The notes: generated by a model not told the origin, from the sequence alone. A stretch of 64,000 nucleotides of DNA from Pseudomonas hormoni (GCF_018502625.1 NZ_CP075566.1:5001-69000); one strand, 5' to 3'; shown: positions 1 to 10,836, counted from the stretch's first letter. Translations and numbers: made by a program.

Positions 1-467
<467 letters not shown>

Positions 468-623
468 TATAACACCCAAGCAATTTGACTACTCGAAAGA
501 GCATCAGATTGCGGTGTGTGAAGACGAAACGAACCGAAAGTTCGAGAAACAAACACACAAACTATCGCATACCCATTCGCTGGAGCGTGAACCGCAAGGT
601 ACACGAGCTGGCTACCGAATTTC
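468..623 (+). other. 23S-5S internal transcribed spacer
   Basis: This is the spacer of about 155 bases between the 23S and 5S genes. I see no tRNA gene in it. It would be removed when the rRNA precursor is processed. Confidence 0.8.
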
Positions 624-739
624 TTGACGACCATAGAGCATTGGAACCACCTGATCCCATCCCGAACTCAGCAGTGAAACGATGCATCGCCGATGGTAGT
701 GTGGGGTTTCCCCATGTGAGAGTAGGTCATCGTCAAGAT
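624..739 (+). rRNA. rrf: 5S ribosomal RNA
   Basis: This is a complete 5S rRNA gene of about 116 bases. It starts TTGACGACCATAGAGC and ends GGTCATCGTCAAGAT, and the two ends pair to form helix I. The internal CCTGATCCCATCCCGAACTC and the GATGGTAGTGTGGGG segment are the usual 5S signatures. It closes the rRNA operon, with no tRNA gene after it. Confidence 0.96.
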
Positions 740-748
740 TAAATTCCG

Positions 749-786
749 AAACCCCTATCTGCGTATGCAGGTAGGGGTTTTGTTTT
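749..786 (+). terminator. rRNA operon intrinsic terminator
   Basis: A 13-bp stem (AACCCCTATCTGC paired with GCAGGTAGGGGTT, one G-T pair) with a 4-base loop is followed by TTGTTTT. It lies about 10 bases past the 5S gene and ends the rrn transcript before recC. Confidence 0.9.
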
Positions 787-894
787 GCCCGCAGGAAAGT
801 TCGTACAGCAGTACCGGACGGCTTCCGGCTGTCACAGTCTCCCGACAATGCTAAGGTTCGGCCCTAGCTTTTGTATTTTCCCAAGGAAGCCTTT

Positions 895-3800
895 ATGCCG
901 GACGCGACGTCCCTCAGTGCTGGTTTTATGGTGGTTCACGGCAACCGCCTGGACGAGTTGCGCAGCCTGGTGGTCAGCTGGATGCGGCGCTACCCGTTGG
1001 CACCCTTGGAAAATGAAATCGCTTTGGTACAAAGCAATGGCATTGCCCAGTGGTTGAAACTGGCACTGGCTGAGGATCCGAAAGAGGACGACATGGGCGG
1101 CTGCGGTATCGCCGCAGCGATCGATGTGCAGTTGCCGGGCAGCTTCATGTGGCAGCTCTATCGCATGGTCCTTGGACGAGATGAAATCCCGGTCAAATCC
1201 CTGCTCGATAAAGCCCCGCTGACCTGGCGGCTCATGCGTCTGCTTCCACAGTTGATCGATCAGCCACACTTCGAGCCTCTGCAACGCTTCCTTACCCATG
1301 ACACCGATTTGCGCAAACGCTATCAATTGGCCGAGCGACTGGCTGACCTGTTTGACCAATACCAGGTGTACCGAGCCGACTGGCTCGAAGACTGGGCAGA
1401 AGGTCGTCATCAATTACGCAACGGTCGGGGTGAAGCGAAAGCACTGACCCCGGCCAACTGCTGGCAGGCAGAATTGTGGCGGGCACTGTTGCTGGATGTC
1501 GGTGAACAAGGCATGGCGCAAAGCCGTGCCGGCGTCCATCAACGATTTATCGAGCGTATCAATAGCCTGGACGTTGCGCCTGATGGGCTTCCTTCACGAG
1601 TGATCGTTTTCGGTATTTCTTCACTTCCCGCCCAGGCGCTGGAAGCGCTTGCCGGGCTGGCTCGTTTCAGCCAGGTTTTGCTGTGCGTTCATAACCCGTG
1701 TCGTCACCATTGGGCGGACATCGTCGCCGATAAAGACCTGTTACGGCATCAATACAAACGTCAGGCTCGCAAGAGCGGCATGCCGGTTGTCCTGGATCCG
1801 CAAACCCTGCATCAGCATGCCCATCCGCTGTTGGCTGCGTGGGGCAAGCAGGGGCGGGACTACATCAATCTGCTCGATAGCTACGACGATCCCAACAGCT
1901 ATCGCTCGGCATTTCGTGACGGGCGAATCGACCTGTTCAGTGATAGCCAGCCACTGAACATGCTCAATCAATTGCAGGACGACATTCTTGAATTACGTCC
2001 TCTGAATGAAACGCGTGAACGCTGGCCGGCAGTCGATCCAAAAGCGGATCAATCAATCCGTTTTCACATTGCCCACAGCGCCCAGCGCGAGGTGGAGATC
2101 CTTCACGATCAGTTGCTCGCACGCTTCAGTGCAGATCCTGGGTTAAGGCCTCGCGACGTCATCGTGATGGTCCCGGATATCGACAGCTACGCCCCGCATA
2201 TTCGTGCAGTATTCGGGCAGCTTGAACGCAATGACCCGCGCTTCATTCCCTTCACGCTCGCAGACCAGGGGCAACGTGGTCGTGATCCGCTGCTGATTGC
2301 TGTCGAACATCTGCTCAAACTGCCGGACAGTCGATTCCCCGTCAGCGAGATCCTCGACCTGCTGGATGTTCCGGCCCTGCGCGCTCGCTTTGGTGTGGAG
2401 GAGCGAGACCTGCCCACCCTGCATCGCTGGATCGAAGGCGCAGGCATCCGTTGGGGCATGAACGCCGGGCAACGAGCGGGGTTGGGCCTTCCTCAGGAAC
2501 TGGAGCAAAACAGTTGGCGTTTCGGACTGCGGCGGATGCTGCTCGGCTACGCCGTGGGAAGCGGCAGTGCCTGCGAAGGCATCGAGCCCTACGACGAGAT
2601 CGGTGGTCTGGATGCCGCACTCATCGGTCCTCTGGTTGCTTTGTTGGACGCGCTGGAGATTGCCCACCAGGAACTCTCTCAACCGGCGTCGCCCAAGCAA
2701 TGGGGCATGCGGTTGCAGGCGCTGATGCAATTGTTTTTCCAGGCCAGCAATGAACATGACGACTACCTGCTGGCCCAGCTCGAAGAGTTGCGTGAAACCT
2801 GGCTTGAGACCTGTGAGTCCGTCGGGTTGCACGACGAATTACCGTTGACTGTCGTTCGTGAAGCCTGGCTCGCCGGTCTTGATCAAGGTCGCTTGTCCCA
2901 GCGCTTTCTCGCCGGCGCAGTCAATTTCTGTACGTTGATGCCGATGCGCGCGATCCCATTCAAACTGGTCTGTCTGCTCGGCATGAATGACGGCGATTAC
3001 CCGCGTGCGCAACCGCCTTTGGACTTCGACCTCATGGGCAGTGATTACCGACCGGGTGACCGTTCGCGCCGCGAAGATGACCGCTATCTGCTGTTGGAAG
3101 CGCTGCTGTCGGCATGTGACCAGCTCTATATCAGTTGGGTCGGCCGTAGCATTCGCGATAACAGCGAGCGTCCCGCATCCGTATTGATCGGCCAGTTGCG
3201 CGACCATCTGGCCAGTGGCTGGCGATTGCACAATGCAGATGAAGATCTGCTTGAGGCCATGACTCAGGAACATCCGTTGCAACCGTTCAGCGCCCGCTAC
3301 TTCCATGAAGGCGATGACCTGTTCAGCTTCGCCAACGAATGGCAGGTGCTTCATCAATCAGTTGAGCCAGAAATCGATAACAACATCCTGGCCCCTTACG
3401 TTCAGGAAGAGCCGCTGAGCCTCGGTCAGTTGCAGGATTTCCTGCGCAACCCTGTGCGACATTTCTTCAGCCAGCGATTGAAGGTGTTCTTCGAAGCCGC
3501 TGAAGTGCCGCTGGCCGATGAAGAGCCCTTTGTACTTGATGCGCTGCAACGCTATAGCCTCAGCGACAGTTTGCTTGGCGCCGCGCTGGCACAGCTTGAA
3601 CGTGCGGATGAGGTGTTGGACGCGCATGCCAAACGCCTGCAAAACAGCGGACTGCTGCCCATGGCCGGTTTCGGAGAATGCCTGCAACGAGAGTTGATCG
3701 AACCGTTGCCGGATCTGCTGCAACGCTATCAACAGCTTCTGACGTTATGGCCCACACCACTCACCAGCGCTCTGCCGATCAATCTCGAACTTCAAGGTTT

Positions 3801-4347
3801 GCGTCTCGAAGGATGGCTCAGCGGTCTGCATCAACGCGCAGACGGTGGTTTGCTGTCGATCACCACGATTCCAAACAGCATCGGTTCGATCAAATCTCGC
3901 AAGTGGCATCGTCTGACACGACCATGGATCAATCATCTGGTTGCCTGCGCCAGTGGCATGGAGATGACCACTGCACTCGTGGCCAGTGACGACAGTCTGT
4001 TACTGGGTCCGATTGAAAAAAATACCGCATCCCTAATCCTGGGCGACCTGTTGATGGCCTGGCAAACGGGCATGCGCCAGCCCCTGCCCATCGCAGTGAA
4101 AACAGCGTTTGCCTGGCTCGCTCAGACAGATCCGGCCAAAGCCGATGCCGCTGCGCGCAAAGCCTACGAAGGCGATGGCATGACCACGGATGGCGAGCGC
4201 CGGGAAAGTCCCGCGCTCGCCCGGCAGTTCGCTGACTACGACGCACTGATCGCCGACGAGACCTTCCCTGATTGGTGCAACGCTTTGTACAAACCGATGC
4301 TTGAAGCGCCGTGGCGCTCATTGAGCAGCGAGGAGGCGCGCTCATGA
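895..4347 (+). CDS. recC: RecBCD exonuclease V subunit RecC
   Basis: RecC is the Chi-recognition and scaffold subunit of RecBCD, the helicase-nuclease that processes double-strand ends for RecA in the cytoplasm. The protein is 1150 residues, close to the E. coli length, and begins MPDATSLSAGFMVVHGN. The N-terminal part has the inactive helicase-like fold of the family. Motifs are degenerate, as expected, so the call rests on overall similarity and on the neighbours. An upstream in-frame TTG at 871 is possible, but ATG 895 has AAGGA 7 bases before it and gives the usual N terminus. Its stop overlaps the recB start (ATGA), so the subunits are translationally coupled. The order recC-recB-recD is normal in Pseudomonas. 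Confidence 0.95.
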   Translation: MPDATSLSAGFMVVHGNRLDELRSLVVSWMRRYPLAPLENEIALVQSNGIAQWLKLALAEDPKEDDMGGCGIAAAIDVQLPGSFMWQLYRMVLGRDEIPVKSLLDKAPLTWRLMRLLPQLIDQPHFEPLQRFLTHDTDLRKRYQLAERLADLFDQYQVYRADWLEDWAEGRHQLRNGRGEAKALTPANCWQAELWRALLLDVGEQGMAQSRAGVHQRFIERINSLDVAPDGLPSRVIVFGISSLPAQALEALAGLARFSQVLLCVHNPCRHHWADIVADKDLLRHQYKRQARKSGMPVVLDPQTLHQHAHPLLAAWGKQGRDYINLLDSYDDPNSYRSAFRDGRIDLFSDSQPLNMLNQLQDDILELRPLNETRERWPAVDPKADQSIRFHIAHSAQREVEILHDQLLARFSADPGLRPRDVIVMVPDIDSYAPHIRAVFGQLERNDPRFIPFTLADQGQRGRDPLLIAVEHLLKLPDSRFPVSEILDLLDVPALRARFGVEERDLPTLHRWIEGAGIRWGMNAGQRAGLGLPQELEQNSWRFGLRRMLLGYAVGSGSACEGIEPYDEIGGLDAALIGPLVALLDALEIAHQELSQPASPKQWGMRLQALMQLFFQASNEHDDYLLAQLEELRETWLETCESVGLHDELPLTVVREAWLAGLDQGRLSQRFLAGAVNFCTLMPMRAIPFKLVCLLGMNDGDYPRAQPPLDFDLMGSDYRPGDRSRREDDRYLLLEALLSACDQLYISWVGRSIRDNSERPASVLIGQLRDHLASGWRLHNADEDLLEAMTQEHPLQPFSARYFHEGDDLFSFANEWQVLHQSVEPEIDNNILAPYVQEEPLSLGQLQDFLRNPVRHFFSQRLKVFFEAAEVPLADEEPFVLDALQRYSLSDSLLGAALAQLERADEVLDAHAKRLQNSGLLPMAGFGECLQRELIEPLPDLLQRYQQLLTLWPTPLTSALPINLELQGLRLEGWLSGLHQRADGGLLSITTIPNSIGSIKSRKWHRLTRPWINHLVACASGMEMTTALVASDDSLLLGPIEKNTASLILGDLLMAWQTGMRQPLPIAVKTAFAWLAQTDPAKADAAARKAYEGDGMTTDGERRESPALARQFADYDALIADETFPDWCNALYKPMLEAPWRSLSSEEARS

Positions 4348-7300
4348 CCGCGAAAACACCGCTGGCCCTGGCGTTCCCGCTGCGCGGCAGTCAACTGATC
4401 GAAGCCAGTGCCGGGACCGGTAAAACCTTCACTATTTCCGCGCTGTACCTGCGCCTGGTCCTCGGCCATGGTGGCGAATCGAGCGGTTTCGGGCGTGAAT
4501 TGTTGCCGCCGCAAATCCTCGTCGTGACCTTCACTGACGCCGCGACCAAGGAGCTGCGCGAACGCATTCGAACGCGCCTGGCAGAAGCCGCGCGTTTTTT
4601 CCGCGATGAAACACCGCCGCCGGATGCGCTGATCGCGGAGCTGCGTGATCAGTACCTTCCAGAGCAGTGGCCCGGATGCGCGAACCGTCTGGACATCGCG
4701 GCCCAGTGGATGGATGAAGCGGCTGTCTCGACCATTCACAGCTGGTGTCAGCGGATGTTGCGCGAGCATGCGTTCGACAGTGGCAGCCTGTTTACCCAGA
4801 CCCTGGAAACCGATCACAGCGATTTGCTGGGCGAAGTCCTGCGCGATTACTGGCGATTGTTCTGCTACCCGATGCAAGGCGATGCGCTGAACTGGGTGCG
4901 CGGTAATTGGGGCGGTCCGGCGGCTCTGTTGCCACGAGTCCGTGGGTTGTTCGCCAGTGAACGCGACAGCGTCGAAGGCAAAGAGCCTGCCGAGCTGATC
5001 ATCGAATGTCTGCAGGAGCGACGGGCAGCCTTGATCGAACTCAAAATGCCCTGGCGTCAGTGGGCAGACGAGTTGCTTGCGATCTGTCATGAAGGTGTCG
5101 CGAGCAAAAGCGTCGATGGGCGCAAGATGCAGGCGCGCTATTTCGAACCCTGGTTCGAAAAGTTAAAGGCCTGGGCCGAAGACGAATTGCTTGAACAGTT
5201 GGATATTGGCACCGGCTTCACCCGCCTGACTCCCGAGGGCATGGCTGAAGCGTGGAAAAAAGGCGAAGTCCCCAATCATCCGGGACTGGACGCCATGCCT
5301 GGCCTCAAGGTCAGTCTCGATGGATTGCCGACTCCCGATGCCGCGGTTCTGCAACACGCCGCCCAGTGGGTGGGTGCACGGTTCGAGGCAGAAAAACGTC
5401 GTCGCGCGGAAATGGGTTTCGATGACATGTTGCTGCGCCTCGATGCCGCGCTGCAATCCGAGGGTGGCGAACGCCTGGCGACCTTGATTCGCGAACAGTT
5501 TCCGGTGGCGTTGATCGACGAGTTCCAGGACACCGACCCGGTGCAGTACCGGATCTTCGAAAGCATCTATCGTATCGAAGACAACAACCCCGAATGCGGC
5601 CTGTTCCTGATCGGCGACCCCAAGCAGGCGATCTATGCCTTCCGGGGTGCCGATATCTATACCTACCTGCGCGCCCGCCAGGCCACTGCTGGCCGACTGC
5701 ATACACTGGGCACTAACTTCCGTTCCAGCCATGGCATGGTCGGTGCGGTAAACCATGTATTTGAGCGTGCCGAGTTGCGCGAGGCCGGACGGGGCGCGTT
5801 CCTGTTTCGCGAAAAGAATGGCGAAAACCCCGTGCCGTTTCTACCGGTCGCCTCCCAGGGACGCAAAGAAGTTCTGAGCATCGAGGGGCAGGTTGTACCC
5901 GCGCTGAACATCTGGCACCTGTCCGCGGATCAACCCCTGTCCGGCGCGGTTTACCGGCAGCAATTGGCTGCCGCTTGCGCCAGTGAAATCACCGCGTTGC
6001 TTAACGGCGGACAGCAAGGCAAAGCGGGTTTCATCCAGGACGGCAAGGACTTTAGAGGCCTGTTGCCGGCGGATATCGCGATCCTGGTGCGTGACGGTAA
6101 AGAGGCTCAGGCCGTACGCGCCGAGCTGTCCGCCCGTGGTGTGCGCAGCGTTTATCTGTCGGACAAGGACTCGGTGTTCGCCGCCCAGGAAGCCCACGAT
6201 CTGCTGACCTGGCTCAAGGCCTGTGCCGAGCCGGATGTCGAGCGTCCGTTGCGGGCAGCGCTGGCGAGCATCACGTTGAACCTGTCGCTCGCAGAGCTTG
6301 AGCGATTGAATCAGGACGAGCTGGCCTGGGAAGCGCGGGTCATGCAGTTCCGTGGTTATCGCGAGCTCTGGCGCAAGCAAGGTGTGCTGCCGATGCTGCG
6401 TCGCTTGCTGCATGACTTCCAGCTACCTCAGGCATTGATTGCACGCAGTGACGGCGAGCGGGTGCTGACCAACCTGCTGCATCTGTCGGAGTTGCTGCAA
6501 CAGGCGGCCGCTGAACTGGATGGTGAGCAAGCATTGATCCGGCATTTGTCCGAACATCTGGCGCTGTCCGGTCAGGCGGGTGAGGAGCAGATCCTGCGTC
6601 TTGAGAGTGACGAGCAACTGGTCAAGGTCGTGACCATTCACAAGTCCAAGGGGCTTGAGTACCCCTTGGTGTTTCTGCCGTTCGTGTGTTCGGCGAAACC
6701 GGTGGACGGTAGCCGTTTGCCCCTGCATTACCACGATGAAACCGGTAACGCTCGAGTGACCCTGAAGCCCACGCCCGAGTTGATCACGCTGGCGGATGAT
6801 GAACGGCTGGCCGAGGATCTGCGTTTGCTTTATGTGGCGCTGACCCGGGCTCAACACGCCTGCTGGCTCGGCGTCACTGACCTCAAGCGCGGTAATAACA
6901 ACAGCTCGGTGTTGCACCTTTCTGCGTTGGGGTATCTGTTGGGCGGCGGTGCTCCATTAGCGGAGTCGCAAGGGTTGAAGCGTTGGCTGGAAGACCTGCA
7001 GCAGGATTGTCCCGCGCTGAATTACAGTGAGATGCCTGAAAAGACGGATGAGCATTACCATCCGCCGCAGAACGATGCGACGTTGCTCGCTCCCCTGATC
7101 CCCAAGCGCAAGGCCAGCGAAAACTGGTGGATTGCTTCCTACAGCGCCCTGCGCATTGGCGAAACCCTGAGCATGGGCAGTGACGAAGCACCGGAAAACC
7201 CGCAGGCGCAAAAGCTGTTCGACGACGAGCGCCTCGATCCCGAGGCGCCGCGCGAAGTGATCGCCGGCGGTGCCGATATCCATCGTTTCCCTCGCGGTCC

Positions 7301-8036
7301 GAATCCCGGCACCTTTCTCCATGGTTTGCTTGAGTGGGCCGGCGACGAAGGTTTTGCCGCCACCCCGCAAGCCGTGGAAGACGCGATTGCCCGTCGCTGC
7401 AACCGTCGTGGCTGGGAAGGCTGGATCACCACGCTGAGCGATTGGCTGCAGCACTTGCTCAAGACCCCGCTGCACATCGGCGCGGGACAGGCGCCCGTGA
7501 TCTTTGGGCAACTGAAGCAATACCGTGTCGAGATGGAGTTCTGGTTCGCCAGCCATAAGGTCGATGTACTCAAGCTCGATGAACTGGTCCGCCAACATAC
7601 CCACAACGGCGTTGCTCGTGTCGCGGCCGAACCGGTGCTGCTCAATGGCATGTTCAAAGGCTTCATCGACCTGACCTTCGAGCACGATGGTCGTTATTAC
7701 GTCGCCGATTACAAATCCAACTGGCTGGGCGTCGATGACATGGCCTACACCGAGCAGGCCATGGAACAGTCGATTCTGGACAATCGCTATGACCTGCAAT
7801 ACGTGCTGTACCTGTTGGCCCTGCATCGTCAGCTCAAGGCGCGGCTTGCCGATTACGATTACGACCGGCATGTCGGAGGGGCGTTGTATCTGTTCCTGCG
7901 CGGAACGCACGCGTCCAGTCAGGGCGTGTATTTTGCCCGTCCGCCAAGAGAGCTGATCGAGCGTCTGGACCGGCTGTTCCAGGGTAAGCCGGAATCCAAG
8001 GCCGAACCGGCCTGGGAACAGGGAGTATTGCTATGA
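4344..8036 (+). CDS. recB: RecBCD exonuclease V subunit RecB (helicase and nuclease)
   Basis: RecB is the 3'-5' SF1A helicase that also carries the single nuclease domain of RecBCD and loads RecA. The protein has 1230 residues. Walker A is EASAGTGKTFT with Lys27. The Walker B/motif II segment DEFQDTDPVQ is near residue 392. The helicase motif VVTIHKSKGLEYP and the LLYVALTRAQ motif follow. The C-terminal nuclease has GFIDLTF and then DYKS with Asp1122 and Lys1124, matching the E. coli D1080/K1082 pair, so the nuclease looks active. The start at 4344 is preceded by AGGAGG at 4331-4336 and overlaps the recC stop. An in-frame start at 4311 lies inside recC and was not chosen. Confidence 0.96.
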   Translation: MTAKTPLALAFPLRGSQLIEASAGTGKTFTISALYLRLVLGHGGESSGFGRELLPPQILVVTFTDAATKELRERIRTRLAEAARFFRDETPPPDALIAELRDQYLPEQWPGCANRLDIAAQWMDEAAVSTIHSWCQRMLREHAFDSGSLFTQTLETDHSDLLGEVLRDYWRLFCYPMQGDALNWVRGNWGGPAALLPRVRGLFASERDSVEGKEPAELIIECLQERRAALIELKMPWRQWADELLAICHEGVASKSVDGRKMQARYFEPWFEKLKAWAEDELLEQLDIGTGFTRLTPEGMAEAWKKGEVPNHPGLDAMPGLKVSLDGLPTPDAAVLQHAAQWVGARFEAEKRRRAEMGFDDMLLRLDAALQSEGGERLATLIREQFPVALIDEFQDTDPVQYRIFESIYRIEDNNPECGLFLIGDPKQAIYAFRGADIYTYLRARQATAGRLHTLGTNFRSSHGMVGAVNHVFERAELREAGRGAFLFREKNGENPVPFLPVASQGRKEVLSIEGQVVPALNIWHLSADQPLSGAVYRQQLAAACASEITALLNGGQQGKAGFIQDGKDFRGLLPADIAILVRDGKEAQAVRAELSARGVRSVYLSDKDSVFAAQEAHDLLTWLKACAEPDVERPLRAALASITLNLSLAELERLNQDELAWEARVMQFRGYRELWRKQGVLPMLRRLLHDFQLPQALIARSDGERVLTNLLHLSELLQQAAAELDGEQALIRHLSEHLALSGQAGEEQILRLESDEQLVKVVTIHKSKGLEYPLVFLPFVCSAKPVDGSRLPLHYHDETGNARVTLKPTPELITLADDERLAEDLRLLYVALTRAQHACWLGVTDLKRGNNNSSVLHLSALGYLLGGGAPLAESQGLKRWLEDLQQDCPALNYSEMPEKTDEHYHPPQNDATLLAPLIPKRKASENWWIASYSALRIGETLSMGSDEAPENPQAQKLFDDERLDPEAPREVIAGGADIHRFPRGPNPGTFLHGLLEWAGDEGFAATPQAVEDAIARRCNRRGWEGWITTLSDWLQHLLKTPLHIGAGQAPVIFGQLKQYRVEMEFWFASHKVDVLKLDELVRQHTHNGVARVAAEPVLLNGMFKGFIDLTFEHDGRYYVADYKSNWLGVDDMAYTEQAMEQSILDNRYDLQYVLYLLALHRQLKARLADYDYDRHVGGALYLFLRGTHASSQGVYFARPPRELIERLDRLFQGKPESKAEPAWEQGVLL

Positions 8037-10141
8037 CCCGCACCTTCGCCGATTTGTTGCCCACACCGTTGGCAGCCGGAAGCCTGGCGAGTCTGGCGCC
8101 GTTGAGTCGCGCCGATGATTTGCTGTTGTTGCTCACGCGCTGGGTCGAGCGCGGCTGGTTGCGAGCGCTGGACAAAGCCTTCGTTGCCTTTTTGCACGAG
8201 CTTGCTCCCGACGGTGATCCGCTGGTGCTGCTGGCGGCGGCGTTGACCAGTCATCAACTGGGTCACGGTCACGTCTGCCTGGATCTGTTCGAGACGCTCA
8301 AGGCGCCGGATTTCGCCCTGTCGTTGCCACCGGAAGGCGACCTGCAAAGTGGCGCGATGCTGCTGCCTTCGCAATTGCTTGAGACGCTGGACGGCGCCCA
8401 TTGGTGCAAGGTCCTGGCCTCCAGCCGTCTGGTTGCATTGGCGGCCGATAGCAGCGAAACGGCGCAGCAAAGGCCGTTGGTGTTATCGGGAAAGCGCCTG
8501 TACCTGCGCCGTTATTGGGCGTACGAGCGACGTATCGATAACGCGCTGCGCCTACGCTTGGCGGAACACGAATCCACACCGAATGACTTGCCCCAGCGCC
8601 TCACCGGTCTGTTCGGTCCGGCTCGGTCCGGTGAGGTGATCGACTGGCAGAAACTCGCGTGTGCCTTGGCGACCCGCAGTGCATTCAGCATCGTCACCGG
8701 CGGTCCCGGGACCGGCAAGACCACCACGGTCGTGCGTTTGCTGGCGCTGTTGCAGGCACCGGCGGTGGAGGCTGGCAAACCACTGCGCATCCGTCTCGCC
8801 GCCCCCACCGGTAAAGCGGCGGCACGGCTGACGGAGTCCATCAGCCAGCAAGTCCGGACGCTGGAAGTGGCCGAGGCCGTGCGAGAAAAAATTCCGTCAG
8901 ACGTCACCACCGTGCACCGCCTGCTCGGCAGCCGTCCCGGAACCCGACACTTTCGGCACCACGCCGGTAATCGTTTGCCGCTGGATGTTCTGGTGGTCGA
9001 CGAAGCCTCGATGATCGACCTGGAGATGATGGCCAATCTGCTCGACGCGATGCCGGCCCATGCCCGACTGGTGCTGCTCGGTGACAAGGATCAACTGGCA
9101 TCGGTGGAAGCCGGCGCCGTGCTGGGCGATTTGTGTCGCGACGCCGAGGCAGGTTGGTACAGCCCGCAGACGTGCCAGTGGCTGGAGGCGGTCAGTGGTG
9201 AAAACCTCGAGACCAGTGGTTTGCAGGAAGACACCCACGGGACTCATCCGCTGGCCCAGCAGGTCGTGATGCTGCGCCACTCGCGCCGGTTCGGCGAGGG
9301 CAGCGGCATTGGTCAACTGGCTCGCTGGGTCAATCAGCAACAACCGGAAGAAGCTCGCAAATTGTTGGCGGCTGAAAGCCACGATGATGTGTTTTCCCTG
9401 CCTCTCAAAGATGAGCACGACAGGGCACTGGAGCGCTTGTTGCTCGAAGGCCATGGTGATGGGCCGCAAGGGTATCGGCATTACCTGAGCCTGCTGCGCA
9501 ATCGGCGACCGTCGCTCGACAGCACCCTCGATGATCCGCGTTGGACCGATTGGGCTCGCGACGTGCTGCAGGCCTTTGATGCCTTCCAGTTGCTGTGCGC
9601 CGTGCGCAAGGGGCCATGGGGCGTGGAAGGTCTGAATCAGCGAGTGACTGACGCGCTGCTCAAGGCCCGACTGATCGACAGCAACCAGCAGTGGTACGAA
9701 GGTCGGCCAGTGCTGATGACTCGCAACGACTATGGCCTGGGCTTGATGAACGGCGACATCGGCATTGCTCTCAAGCTGCCGGAGCGCGAGGGTTCCGACG
9801 CGGGACGCCACGTGCTGCGCGTGGCCTTCCCGCGTAACGACGGCCAGGGCGGCGTGCGCTTTGTCCTGCCGAGCCGGCTGAATGATGTCGAAACGGTGTA
9901 CGCCATGACCGTGCACAAGTCCCAGGGCTCCGAGTTCGCCCATACGGCGCTGATTTTGCCGGACGCCCTGAACCCGGTTCTGACCAAAGAGCTCATCTAT
10001 ACCGGCATCACCCGCGCCAAGCACTGGTTTACCTTGATCGAACCTCGAACCGGCGTGTTTGAAGAGGCGGTGCGACGCAAGGTCAAGCGGCTGAGCGGGC
10101 TGATGCTGGAATTGGAAGAGGCCGTGTCGCCGGGGGATTGA
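8033..10141 (+). CDS. recD: RecBCD exonuclease V subunit RecD (5'-3' helicase)
   Basis: RecD is the fast 5'-3' SF1B motor subunit of RecBCD. The protein has 702 residues, longer than the E. coli protein of about 608. Walker A is GGPGTGKTTT with Lys229. It is followed by AAPTGKAAARL, VDEASMIDL, the LLGDKDQLASVEAGAVLGDL motif region, and near the C terminus YAMTVHKSQGSEF and YTGITRAK. All helicase motifs are intact. The start ATG overlaps the recB stop by four bases (ATGA), making recCBD one coupled unit. An inverted repeat lies just after the stop. Confidence 0.95.
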   Translation: MTRTFADLLPTPLAAGSLASLAPLSRADDLLLLLTRWVERGWLRALDKAFVAFLHELAPDGDPLVLLAAALTSHQLGHGHVCLDLFETLKAPDFALSLPPEGDLQSGAMLLPSQLLETLDGAHWCKVLASSRLVALAADSSETAQQRPLVLSGKRLYLRRYWAYERRIDNALRLRLAEHESTPNDLPQRLTGLFGPARSGEVIDWQKLACALATRSAFSIVTGGPGTGKTTTVVRLLALLQAPAVEAGKPLRIRLAAPTGKAAARLTESISQQVRTLEVAEAVREKIPSDVTTVHRLLGSRPGTRHFRHHAGNRLPLDVLVVDEASMIDLEMMANLLDAMPAHARLVLLGDKDQLASVEAGAVLGDLCRDAEAGWYSPQTCQWLEAVSGENLETSGLQEDTHGTHPLAQQVVMLRHSRRFGEGSGIGQLARWVNQQQPEEARKLLAAESHDDVFSLPLKDEHDRALERLLLEGHGDGPQGYRHYLSLLRNRRPSLDSTLDDPRWTDWARDVLQAFDAFQLLCAVRKGPWGVEGLNQRVTDALLKARLIDSNQQWYEGRPVLMTRNDYGLGLMNGDIGIALKLPEREGSDAGRHVLRVAFPRNDGQGGVRFVLPSRLNDVETVYAMTVHKSQGSEFAHTALILPDALNPVLTKELIYTGITRAKHWFTLIEPRTGVFEEAVRRKVKRLSGLMLELEEAVSPGD

Positions 10142-10144
10142 AGA

Positions 10145-10194
10145 AGGCCGCGCCAGACGACGGAAACTGTCCGAAGTGCCGTCTTACGCGGCCT
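10145..10194. other. Inverted repeat after recD
   Basis: AGGCCGCG at 10145 and CGCGGCCT at 10187 pair perfectly, with further pairing inside (AGACG with CGTCT). No T-run follows on either strand, so it is a stable hairpin rather than a classical intrinsic terminator. It lies between recD and yfiR. Confidence 0.5.
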
Positions 10195-10260
10195 CGCGAG
10201 CGTTTCGACGCTATGCTATCGTTGCGGCATCATCCTGATACGATCGAAGAGAATCCCTGC

Positions 10261-10836
10261 ATGAAGGTGGCTGTCTGGACGACAGAGCACATTGTTGTGT
10301 GCAAGCAAGTCATGCTGGCAGGCATTCTCTGCTTGCTCAGTGGCCTCGTTATCGCGCAAGCGCAAACGCCACCGGGTATGGCCGATCAACGCGCCCAAGC
10401 CGTCACACAGGTTGTACTCGGCATACTCAGTTATGCCCGTTGGCCTGTTGAGCCAGCACAACTGCGCTTGTGCATAGTGGGGCCCACCGAATACACCGAC
10501 GATCTGGTCAAAGGCACGACCCAGGCCACCGGCCGTCCTGTCACCGTGCGCCGGTTGCTGGCGGACAACCCGTCCATTGTCGGTGAGTGCGACGCGGTGT
10601 ACATCGGTAAACTGACCAGCGAGGAACGCAGCCAGCTCTTCGCTTCGCTGGCTGGGCGTCCGGTGCTGAGCATCAGCGAAAGCGATGACCAATGCACCGT
10701 CGGCAGCCTGTTCTGCCTGCGAGTCGGCGATGAGCAAGTGTCCTTTGAGGTCAACCTCGATTCCGTCGCCCGCAGCGGCGTGAGAATCCACCCCAGTGTG
10801 CTGCAACTGTCCCGCCGCAAACCGGCGGCACCATGA
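10261..10836 (+). CDS. yfiR: YfiR, periplasmic repressor of the YfiN diguanylate cyclase
   Basis: YfiR (DUF4154 family) is a periplasmic protein that binds the sensor part of YfiN and holds down c-di-GMP synthesis. The product is 191 residues with a hydrophobic N-terminal export signal at about residues 17-35. Four cysteines fall at 71, 110, 145 and 152, the same numbers as the two disulfide pairs known in P. aeruginosa YfiR. This supports both the identity and the chosen ATG. Upstream in-frame starts at 10138 and 10213 would add a non-signal-like N terminus. The stop overlaps the yfiN start (ATGA). Confidence 0.9.
   Translation: MKVAVWTTEHIVVCKQVMLAGILCLLSGLVIAQAQTPPGMADQRAQAVTQVVLGILSYARWPVEPAQLRLCIVGPTEYTDDLVKGTTQATGRPVTVRRLLADNPSIVGECDAVYIGKLTSEERSQLFASLAGRPVLSISESDDQCTVGSLFCLRVGDEQVSFEVNLDSVARSGVRIHPSVLQLSRRKPAAP

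Noticed and set aside
468..623. tRNA gene in the 23S-5S spacer or after 5S
   Set aside because: No cloverleaf or T-loop GGTTCGANTCC pattern is visible there.
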